From an uncultured bacterium (GTDB lineage: Bacteria > Patescibacteriota > Gracilibacteria > Absconditabacterales > Absconditicoccaceae): a DNA stretch of 37,199 nucleotides. The notes under the pieces were generated by a model. It worked only from the letters and a program-made list of their open reading frames with translations, did not search any database and had not been told where the DNA came from. This document shows positions 18,650 to 24,927 of this stretch, piece after piece (the stretch's first letter is position 1; each line of letters starts with the position of its first letter). The translations under genes were made by a program, and so were the position numbers. The stretch spans positions 1 through 37,199 of the forward strand of contig CALMFT010000023.1 of NCBI GenBank assembly GCA_937862565.1, written 5' to 3'.

Positions 18650-18772
18650 ATGAAATGGGTATTAATTTTATTATTTTTAACAAGTTGTTCACATAAGATT
18701 TTAGTTAAGCATTGTGAACCAACAGACACAGATTATTCAGTCTGCGATACGCTGAACTTACTTGGTAAATAA
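18650..18772 (+). CDS. Small lipoprotein, possible outer-membrane spanin subunit
   Basis: 40 residues, starting at the ATG that follows the previous TAA by one base. MKWVLILLFLTSC is a complete lipoprotein signal with lipobox LTSC, so the mature product would be only 28 residues, beginning with Cys13. It also has two further Cys residues. A tiny lipoprotein next to a gene for a membrane-anchored coiled coil is the usual layout of Rz1/Rz spanins, which fuse inner and outer membranes at lysis. It is short for an Rz1, and it lacks the Pro-rich segment common there, so the role is inferred from context. Its end overlaps a possible TTG start of the next gene. Confidence 0.6.
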   Translation: MKWVLILLFLTSCSHKILVKHCEPTDTDYSVCDTLNLLGK

Positions 18773-18773
18773 T

Positions 18774-19040
18774 ATGAACGTCCAAGGTAAGATCATCAAG
18801 TGGAGTATTGAGGAGGTTGCCGCGTTTGCTGTGACGGTGGCATCGATTACGACAGCGATCATACTTTGGTCCATTAGTAACTTCCAGTCCAAGCAGGAAG
18901 CTAATGATTTAAAGAACACGGTCAATGAGAGGTTGTCAAAAGTTGAGCTTGAAGTTCAAATTTTGAGATCGTCTGTAGGACAAATAAGTGTTGACGTTTC
19001 ATACATTCGTGGAAGACTTGAACCAAAGATTAGTAAATAG
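18774..19040 (+). CDS. Membrane-anchored coiled-coil protein, possible inner-membrane spanin or holin accessory
   Basis: 88 residues from ATG 18774; an in-frame TTG at 18762 would add four residues but has no better ribosome site. Residues 14-35 form one membrane helix (VAAFAVTVASITTAIILWSI), followed by a charged heptad-patterned coiled coil to the end. With the N-terminus inside, the coil would be periplasmic, the topology of an Rz i-spanin. The preceding gene is a tiny lipoprotein. Alternatives are a class III holin or an XhlA-like protein, though XhlA has its helix at the other end. Confidence 0.6.
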   Translation: MNVQGKIIKWSIEEVAAFAVTVASITTAIILWSISNFQSKQEANDLKNTVNERLSKVELEVQILRSSVGQISVDVSYIRGRLEPKISK

Positions 19041-19049
19041 GAGAATTAT

Positions 19050-19391
19050 ATGGCAGTTATACAGTTTACAGGTAGTAAGATTGGAAAGAGTTCGGCGTTA
19101 TGTACTTGGTCAGCATTAGCAACAGGTGACACAGGTACTCCGTTGTTGAACGCTGAGAAGTCAGATCGATCAGTTCAGGTGGGCGGAACATTTGGTGGTT
19201 CAACAACTGTGATTGAAGGATCGAACGATGGTGTTACATACTTTACGTTAACTGATCCAGCGGGTGCAGCTTTAAGTTTCACAGTTGCAGGACTTAAACA
19301 AATTTTACAAGTTACCAAGTATATCAGACCGTCTACTTCAGGTGGTGCGGCTGTAGTGGTTAACGTAAATCTTTTAACGGTGGAGAAATAA
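19050..19391 (+). CDS. Small beta-rich virion protein
   Basis: 113 residues, mostly Gly, Ser, Thr and Val, arranged as a probable beta-sandwich. The pattern SVQVGGTFGGSTTVIEGSND followed by YFTL and a K-Y-I-R-P segment is one seen in small tail or capsid-surface proteins of many phages. GGAG precedes the ATG. The neighbours are a spanin-like gene and a coiled-coil gene. No function can be assigned. It might be a decoration protein or a fibre-associated small module. Confidence 0.55.
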   Translation: MAVIQFTGSKIGKSSALCTWSALATGDTGTPLLNAEKSDRSVQVGGTFGGSTTVIEGSNDGVTYFTLTDPAGAALSFTVAGLKQILQVTKYIRPSTSGGAAVVVNVNLLTVEK

Positions 19392-19393
19392 CA

Positions 19394-19873
19394 ATGAGTA
19401 AATTAACAGAAGCAGTAGACAACATTAAACGATTGTCAGTTATGTTCAAAGGTATGATCGAACTCGCAGATGAGCTTGATAAAGTTTCATCTATTGAGAA
19501 TCATATTCAAGAGTTACAATCTGCAAAGCTTTTAATCTTAAAAGAAAATGAGACATTGCGTTCAGAGAACGACCAAATTATTGAGTCAATTAATGTAAAC
19601 AACCAAAGAGCACAAGATATTATTTCTGAAGCTGATTCAAAATGTAAAGAGTTGTTCGCTGTTGCTGAAGCTGGTGTTAAAGCAAAGCACGAAGAAGCTG
19701 AAAAGACTTTAGCTGATTTATTCTCATCTAAAGAAGAAGAGTTAAAGAAGATGAATGGTTTGATCGATTTGCAGAATAAGCTTAACGAGACAATCAAATT
19801 AGAAATCGAACAGCACCAAGTTATATTAAAAGATTTGAAGGAAGCTATCGCTTCTATTAAGGAGAAATTCTAA
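19394..19873 (+). CDS. Coiled-coil protein of the late region
   Basis: 159 residues, almost wholly a predicted long coiled coil rich in Glu, Lys, Leu and Ile, with one Cys near residue 84 and no enzyme motif or membrane segment. The stop shares bases with the next start (TAATG at 19871-19875), so it is coupled to the following gene. The family was not recognised. Its position among tail-associated genes suggests a structural, chaperone or spacer role. Confidence 0.6.
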   Translation: MSKLTEAVDNIKRLSVMFKGMIELADELDKVSSIENHIQELQSAKLLILKENETLRSENDQIIESINVNNQRAQDIISEADSKCKELFAVAEAGVKAKHEEAEKTLADLFSSKEEELKKMNGLIDLQNKLNETIKLEIEQHQVILKDLKEAIASIKEKF

Positions 19874-20280
19874 TGAGTTTTTCAAATGCAGCAGAGACAG
19901 CAGTCTTGAATCAAATCTTTAAAGGGACAGCACTTCCTTGGAATGGTAACACAGATCTTTGGTTGGCGTTACATACTGCAGATCCTGCAGAAGCTGGAAC
20001 AGCTATTACAAGTGAGGCGAACTACACAGGTTACGCTCGTGTTGTGTTGACTCGTGCGAGTGACATCACGGTGAGTGGTGCTACAGTATCGAATACAAAC
20101 TTAGAACAGTTTCCAGTTTGTACAGCTGGTTCATCTGTGTGTACTCACGTTTCAATCGTGGATACAGCATCGGGTGCAGGAAACATTATCGTATCAGGTG
20201 CGTTGAACTCATCTGTATCGGTTGCTTCTGGTATTCAACCACAGTTCTCAGCGGCTGCATTAGTATTCACTCTTGACTAA
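19873..20280 (+). CDS. Tail-associated protein of the phage fibre-like family
   Basis: 135 residues. The opening MSFSNAAETAVLNQIFKGTA then LWLALHTADP and a SEANYTGYARVVL segment is a recurrent phage pattern, usually labelled tail fibre-like. It is beta-rich after residue 30, with Cys in a QFPVCTAGSSVCTHV stretch, which may form a disulfide or bind metal. The ATG overlaps the previous stop. Related proteins usually lie near tail tip genes; the precise role in the particle is unknown. Confidence 0.6.
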   Translation: MSFSNAAETAVLNQIFKGTALPWNGNTDLWLALHTADPAEAGTAITSEANYTGYARVVLTRASDITVSGATVSNTNLEQFPVCTAGSSVCTHVSIVDTASGAGNIIVSGALNSSVSVASGIQPQFSAAALVFTLD

Positions 20281-20288
20281 GGATCAAC

Positions 20289-21143
20289 ATGGCTGGGTTT
20301 GGAAGTTTTAAAGACTTGGTGGATTCTATGGATGCTGGTAACAGTGTCCTTTCATCATTTCGTAAGACTTCATCTCAAGCTACACAGGGTGGTCATTGGT
20401 GTGATTTATCGATGGCCTCTGGTAATCCTGTTACAAACTTCTACGCATCTACACCTCTCATTGCTGCAAGACTAAATGGTAATGAGGGTATATATGCTGC
20501 GCAAAACGTAGCACCACAGACCAAACACTTAAAGACTTTACTTACGATCACACAGAGTGCGAATGCTGTACCGATCACAATGATGTTGTGTGATTATCTT
20601 TTGTATTATCCGTTCATTGACGGTGACTCAACGGACGAACAAACACTTGATAATACGGTTGGTATTAACAGATATACAGATGGTATGGGTGTTAAGGCTT
20701 TCGTCGTGGCTCAGGGTTCTTATGTTGGTGGTGCAAGGTTTTCGATTAACTACACAAACGAACAGGGTGTATCGGGTCGAGTGAGTAGATTCTCAACTTC
20801 AAATATCGCAACATTTACAGGTACGTTAATCTCGTGCGGTAACACGACAGGTGCGACAGGTCCGTTTATTACTTTACAAGAAGGTGACAAAGGTATCCGA
20901 AGTGTTGAGTCGTTTACTTTTGAATCTGCGAATGGTGGTATCTTTGCTTTGGTGTTGTGTGTTCCGATTGGAACTACGACGATCCGAGAAGTGAATGCAC
21001 CAGTTGAAAAAGATTTTATAAAAGATACAGGAACAAGCGCACCAAGGATTTATGATGGTGCTTATTTAAACTTTATTGCATTACCAAATGCGACTTTAGC
21101 AGCAGCACCGATATTAGGGACTGCAGAAATTATATGGAGTTGA
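20289..21143 (+). CDS. Tail-associated paralogue A
   Basis: 284 residues. It aligns by eye with the next gene product: shared N-terminal GFxSxxDLxxE-type start, a central GxxxAPxTKHL-like segment, LLxxYPFxDxxS, NRYTDGxGVxAFxV, PFxxLxEGDxGIxSVES and a C-terminal E-I-x-W-S/G. The text is beta-rich with few Cys. No membrane or enzyme motif was seen. It lies in a tandem with its paralogue, 1 base apart (21143 then 21145), so a duplication is likely. A role in the tail tip or as a virion surface protein is inferred from position only. Confidence 0.65.
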   Translation: MAGFGSFKDLVDSMDAGNSVLSSFRKTSSQATQGGHWCDLSMASGNPVTNFYASTPLIAARLNGNEGIYAAQNVAPQTKHLKTLLTITQSANAVPITMMLCDYLLYYPFIDGDSTDEQTLDNTVGINRYTDGMGVKAFVVAQGSYVGGARFSINYTNEQGVSGRVSRFSTSNIATFTGTLISCGNTTGATGPFITLQEGDKGIRSVESFTFESANGGIFALVLCVPIGTTTIREVNAPVEKDFIKDTGTSAPRIYDGAYLNFIALPNATLAAAPILGTAEIIWS

Positions 21144-21144
21144 C

Positions 21145-22431
21145 GTGGGATTTTCATCACAAGACGATTTAATAAATGAAGTAACGACAAATGGTAAATT
21201 CTACCGAGCTGATTGGAATAAGATCACAGGTGCTGCGGCTTTGACTGCTGGTCGGTGGTACGACTTCTCACAGTTCCAAGGTACACCACTTGCGGTCCGT
21301 CCTGCAGAGTTAGTCATCAACGGTGAATCACCGCAAACTATTACTGGTCCAGTGGGTAATGCTTTTAACTGGGTTGCCAATGGTACAGCATGGGTTGCAT
21401 CTGCTGGTGTGTTCGCAAAGACTTCAGGTACTGCGACAACACTCTCAGCAAGTAGCATGAATATCCCAATAGTTATCGGTAAGAGATACCGAGTTCAATA
21501 CACGATCACAGCTTGGACATCATCGAATGTGAACTTCACTCTTGGTGGTGCTACAGGAACAAATCGTGCAGCTACAGGTACGTTCATTGAATTTATTACA
21601 GCAACGACTACTGCAAATTTAGTTATGCAAGCATCGGTGAATACTGGTGTGTTCTCGATTAATAATATTTCAGTTGTTGAGTGGGGTGGTTTAACATCAC
21701 TTCTATCAGCAGCACAAGTGTTCACAGATACGAATAACCAAGGTGCGATTTATCACGGTGGTAACGTATCAGCAGATACGAAACATATTTTAAATATGGC
21801 AGCGGTTACAGCGGTTGCGACTGGTGTCCCTGCTGTGTTGATGTTGGTAGATTTATTACAAGTGTATCCGTTCTTAGATGCGAATAGTGCATCGGCTCAG
21901 ACTTTAAATAATGATAACACATTACCAAGATACACAGATGGAAAAGGTGTTCGAGCGTTCATCGTACCTAACAGGTTGTCTGCAACGATTGGTGCGACTG
22001 CGCACAACTTTCAATTAAATTATACAAATACTGTACCGACTACAGGTCGTACACTTCCTGTTCAAGTTGCAGCGACTGTATCGATTGCACCTACCATATT
22101 CCAAGTGTCACACTCAGGAACAGCAGCGAACAACTACGGACCATTTTTACCATTGGCTCAAGGTGACCAAGGTATCAAGTCGGTTGAGAGTTACACACAG
22201 TCTGCGGTATCAGGAACTGCGAATACGTTTTACGATTTGATTTTATGTAAACCACTTGCGACTATTCCGTTAACAACTGTATCGGTTGCAGCGGAACGTG
22301 ATCTTGTGAATCAACTTCCTTCGATGCCACAGATTAGAGACGGTGCTTGTTTAGGTTGGTTATACTTTGCAGGTGCAGCAACAGCAGCAGCGACAAACTT
22401 TTACGGATCAATAGAAGTAGGGTGGGGTTAA
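21145..22431 (+). CDS. Tail-associated paralogue B with an inserted carbohydrate-binding-like module
   Basis: 428 residues from GTG 21145. It shares the framework of the preceding protein, but residues about 53-180 are extra. That insert reads as a beta-sandwich with FNWVANGTAW, IVIGKRYRVQYTI and a closing NNISVVEW, the style of carbohydrate-binding or fibre decoration modules. After the insert the shared pattern resumes (ADTKHIL, LLQVYPFLDANS, RYTDGKGVRAF, GDQGIKSVES). Ribosome site TGGAG lies upstream. Since the framework remains intact, the insert probably adds a binding surface. Confidence 0.65.
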   Translation: MGFSSQDDLINEVTTNGKFYRADWNKITGAAALTAGRWYDFSQFQGTPLAVRPAELVINGESPQTITGPVGNAFNWVANGTAWVASAGVFAKTSGTATTLSASSMNIPIVIGKRYRVQYTITAWTSSNVNFTLGGATGTNRAATGTFIEFITATTTANLVMQASVNTGVFSINNISVVEWGGLTSLLSAAQVFTDTNNQGAIYHGGNVSADTKHILNMAAVTAVATGVPAVLMLVDLLQVYPFLDANSASAQTLNNDNTLPRYTDGKGVRAFIVPNRLSATIGATAHNFQLNYTNTVPTTGRTLPVQVAATVSIAPTIFQVSHSGTAANNYGPFLPLAQGDQGIKSVESYTQSAVSGTANTFYDLILCKPLATIPLTTVSVAAERDLVNQLPSMPQIRDGACLGWLYFAGAATAAATNFYGSIEVGWG

Positions 22432-22434
22432 TCC

Positions 22435-23220
22435 TTGGCTTTACTTGGTAATTACAATCTCTTTAATAAGCTGCCTTTGAGATTCAGAGGTGGTGCTACG
22501 CTTGCAGATTCGAGATCGAACTATTCGATGAGTGGTTCTAATCGCAATCAGTTAGCTGGTGCTTATCCAAGTATTGCATCAACACCAAATGGTTACGCTC
22601 ATCCGTTTAGTTGGATCATGGCTAAGACCACAGGTGGTATGAGTTCTTATAATCAGTTGAGTATGAACCTGAATGAAACTCTTTTAAGTCTTGCTGGTGG
22701 TGTGAATTTAGAATCCACAATCACTGGGATAATAGATATCACTCAGGGTCAACTCGATCAGATTGCAAACTTACTCTCTGCGATGAGTGCGAACATCACG
22801 ATCACAGATGCGCAGCTTGCAGCGATATCAGCTTTAGAGGCTGCGATCACAGCAAGCATGACTGTCACAGATGCGCAGATGGGTGCGATCATCGATCTCG
22901 CTGCAACATTGTCTGCTCAGATATCTACGACGAACGCAGGTAACTTTGCGACTGCTGATATAAGTGCGGATATGTCATTGACCAACGGTGCTGCTACACC
23001 TTCCGATATTGCGAACGAAGTGTTTGATAACCAAGACATCGAGACTGGTTACTCTTTCAGGAAATCGTTAAGACTGATCTTGAGTTCACTCAGCGGTAAG
23101 CTAAGTGGCGCAGGAACATCGACTGTTACTATTAGAAATGTTACGGATACGAAGGATCGTATTACGGCTACAGTTGACAGTAATGGCAATCGTTTGTCGG
23201 TCACAACGGACGTGTCGTAA
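22435..23220 (+). CDS. Tail-associated protein with repeat region and conserved C-terminal domain
   Basis: 261 residues, starting at TTG (22435), which is the only start in a suitable place after the previous stop. Residues 95-170 hold tandem helical repeats of about 25 residues, each containing T-D-A-Q and A-I/L-x-x-L blocks. The C-terminus (SFRKSLRLILSSLSGKLSGA, then TVTIRNVTDTKDRI and VDSNGNRL) belongs to a widely spread phage tail family that is normally followed by a short Tyr/Phe-rich protein, as is the case here. The N-terminal half is Ser/Asn/Gly-rich. The exact function is unknown. Confidence 0.65.
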   Translation: MALLGNYNLFNKLPLRFRGGATLADSRSNYSMSGSNRNQLAGAYPSIASTPNGYAHPFSWIMAKTTGGMSSYNQLSMNLNETLLSLAGGVNLESTITGIIDITQGQLDQIANLLSAMSANITITDAQLAAISALEAAITASMTVTDAQMGAIIDLAATLSAQISTTNAGNFATADISADMSLTNGAATPSDIANEVFDNQDIETGYSFRKSLRLILSSLSGKLSGAGTSTVTIRNVTDTKDRITATVDSNGNRLSVTTDVS

Positions 23221-23345
23221 TGTTTGCCAATGGGTATTTTGCTAAGAGTTATTTTGCAGGTGGTTATTTTCCACCTAATAGTTCAACTGAAATAGTTGAC
23301 AGCTCATCGTATTGGGTTCCATTATTTAGACCAAGAAGACGTTAA
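23220..23345 (+). CDS. Short YFA-repeat phage protein
   Basis: 41 residues, too short for a usual ORF list. The ATG shares a base with the previous TAA (TAATG). It reads FANGYFAKSYFAGGYFPP and then a short Ser-rich tail ending RPRRR. Three spaced Y-F units are typical of tiny proteins found next to this family of tail genes in many phages. Coupling and conserved pattern support it as a real gene. Its function is unknown; a tail or membrane-associated small protein is possible. Confidence 0.7.
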   Translation: MFANGYFAKSYFAGGYFPPNSSTEIVDSSSYWVPLFRPRRR

Positions 23346-23364
23346 CACAACAAGGAGAATTTAT

Positions 23365-23565
23365 ATGGAAGATGTACAAGCACAAGCATTAGAAGTAGTA
23401 AAGAAGCACGGTAAAGCAATGGCAGCAGAATTAATTTCTGTAGTTGCATTTCCAGCTTTAGCAAAAGTTGTTAAAGAATCAGCGACACCAATCGATGATG
23501 TTTTATTGGCAGCTTTAGAAGCACCTTTAAAAGCTGAAATCTTAAAGCAGATCGAAGCACTTTAA
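23365..23565 (+). CDS. Small helical protein of the late region
   Basis: 66 residues from ATG 23365, chosen because AAGGAGA lies directly before it; an upstream in-frame extension to 23296 lacks a ribosome site and runs through the previous gene. It is Ala-, Val- and Leu-rich and predicted to be two amphipathic helices, with no clear membrane segment (hydrophobic run ISVVAFPALAKVV in the middle is borderline). Followed 3 bases later by another small helical gene. Function unknown. Confidence 0.6.
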   Translation: MEDVQAQALEVVKKHGKAMAAELISVVAFPALAKVVKESATPIDDVLLAALEAPLKAEILKQIEAL

Positions 23566-23568
23566 TAT

Positions 23569-23817
23569 ATGTATGATGCGTTTATTGAAATCTTAAAACA
23601 ATATGCGCTTCAAGCAATTAGCGGCTTCAGAGGTTTTAAACTCTGGGTCGCTAAACTTGTTGTTAAACTCATAATCAATACACTTAAAGAATTAGGGGTT
23701 GCTGTTAATGAACGAATCAAAGCCGAACAAAGACTTAAAGAGTACGAAGCGATCATCAATAATCCCGAGACCACTCCTGATCAGCGTCGTGATGCTGACA
23801 GAAACTTTTTAAAATAA
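23569..23817 (+). CDS. Small amphipathic-helix protein of the lysis-end cluster
   Basis: 82 residues. A long amphipathic helix (LWVAKLVVKLIINTLKELG) is followed by a basic coil and a tail NNPETTPDQRRDADRNFLK, a pattern seen in small phage proteins near lysis genes. It could act at the membrane, for example as a pinholin-like or accessory protein, but the hydrophobic stretch is short and interrupted by Lys. It starts 3 bases after the preceding stop. The role is a guess from place and shape. Confidence 0.55.
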   Translation: MYDAFIEILKQYALQAISGFRGFKLWVAKLVVKLIINTLKELGVAVNERIKAEQRLKEYEAIINNPETTPDQRRDADRNFLK

Positions 23818-23843
23818 TACAAGTGTAAAGAGTTGGGATTCTT

Positions 23844-24116
23844 ATGAAATACATTATTTTATTTTTAGTATTAAATAGCTGTGGTAAGTCCACAATTCAC
23901 TCTTTAGATTTACCAAATAAAATTTATAACAGATATGAAATTGTAAACGTCAACAAGCAGACTTGTGAGTTAGAACTTAAAGACCTTCCACCTGTGGCTT
24001 ACGACGATCCAAGTTTAAATGGTATGGTTTGTTTAACACGAAAAGATTACTCACGAGAACAAGCTCGTGTGAAAGCCGAGTGCAAGAATGCTCAAGCTCA
24101 AACATCTACTCCTTAA
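23844..24116 (+). CDS. Lipoprotein of the lysis-end cluster
   Basis: 90 residues. MKYIILFLVLNSC is a signal peptide with a near-standard lipobox (LNSC, Cys13; Asn at -2 is unusual but tolerated). The mature part is hydrophilic with three more Cys, and the last 20 residues are charged and Ala/Gln-rich. The 3' end overlaps the next gene by 29 bases. A phage lipoprotein beside a cell-wall hydrolase candidate could be an o-spanin or a superinfection-exclusion protein; no distinguishing motif is present. Confidence 0.6.
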   Translation: MKYIILFLVLNSCGKSTIHSLDLPNKIYNRYEIVNVNKQTCELELKDLPPVAYDDPSLNGMVCLTRKDYSREQARVKAECKNAQAQTSTP

Positions 24117-24675
24117 TTTACTTACACCATTTCAAAAGTTCATTCAGCGTCTCGGATACATTGAGAATAACTTTACAGTTGAGGACGTTGATTACATGGC
24201 TGAGCTTTGCCAAGCTGGTGACATCTTGGGATCGTATGAGTCTGGACGGTTCACATCGATGTTTATCAAAGGTGAGTACGATCACATTGCTATGGTTACA
24301 GATGACATGATGGTTATCGAAGCTGTCGGTGATAAGTTTGTTAACGGTAAGAATGTTGGTGGTGTTCGTAAGGTTCCGTTAAAAGAGTGGATCTGGAAAA
24401 AGAATCACATCTTTATCATGCGACATAAGACCTACGGTATTGGTACAAAAGCTTCCAAGTCTTATTATACTTTAATAGGTATGTCCTATGATTATACCTT
24501 TGATCGAGGTAACGAGAAGATGTATTGCTCAGAGATACCGTACATTTGTTATCAACAACATGACCAGTATTTTCTAAGCAATGTCCCTGCGACAAAAGAA
24601 ATATTACCAATAGATTATTTAGCATGTACTTCCTTAGAGTTGTTGTGGGACACTCGACGTAATTCGCTTCGTTAA
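24088..24675 (+). CDS. Permuted NlpC/P60-like (YiiX-type) cysteine hydrolase
   Basis: 195 residues. The order GDILGSYESG, YDHIAMV (His66), VIEAVG (Glu78) and MYCSEIPY (Cys147) is that of the circularly permuted papain-like fold of the YiiX/YebB group, where His precedes the catalytic Cys. Family members cut amide or ester bonds; a cell-wall peptidase or lipid amidase role would fit a phage late gene. The start at 24088 is favoured because conserved-looking text (FIQRLGYIENNFTVEDVDYM) lies before the next ATG at 24196; its ribosome site is weak. The gene runs 42 bases into the last gene of the opposite arm. Confidence 0.7.
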   Translation: MLKLKHLLLNLLTPFQKFIQRLGYIENNFTVEDVDYMAELCQAGDILGSYESGRFTSMFIKGEYDHIAMVTDDMMVIEAVGDKFVNGKNVGGVRKVPLKEWIWKKNHIFIMRHKTYGIGTKASKSYYTLIGMSYDYTFDRGNEKMYCSEIPYICYQQHDQYFLSNVPATKEILPIDYLACTSLELLWDTRRNSLR

Positions 24676-24927
24676 TTTAACGGTCTTGCCATTACGTCCT
24701 TGGTTACCAATGACTTTGATGCGTAAGTTGATCTTGTGGTCTTCGCACTTCTTATTAATCCTTATGATCGCATTCGATACAACACTTGATGAGTGTGCAG
24801 GTTTTCGTATTCCTTTATAAAGTACATCTGCAATTTCATTTAATCGCATCGTGTTCTTACCAAGTATATCGATGATTGATTGTTCGTTCGGACTGAAGTA
24901 TTCGAGTTGTCTTGTAGTTAAAAGCAT
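24634..24927 (-). CDS. Winged-helix-like DNA-binding protein
   Basis: 97 residues, last gene of the leftward arm. The text SPNEQSIIDILGKNTMRLNEIADVL then SSVVSNAIIRINKKC suggests a helix-turn-helix with a recognition helix, followed by a basic wing (VIGNQGRNGKTVKLTKR). The start overlaps the end of the DNA polymerase gene by 10 bases, so it is co-translated with it. It could regulate or aid replication. The 3' end overlaps the rightward hydrolase gene by 42 bases. Confidence 0.6.
   Translation of the reverse strand: MLLTTRQLEYFSPNEQSIIDILGKNTMRLNEIADVLYKGIRKPAHSSSVVSNAIIRINKKCEDHKINLRIKVIGNQGRNGKTVKLTKRITSSVPQQL

Noticed and set aside
24660-24690. Palindrome CGTTAATTTAACG as a bidirectional terminator
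   Set aside because: The loop would be one base and there is no T-run; it is too short and A+T-rich to act as a terminator.
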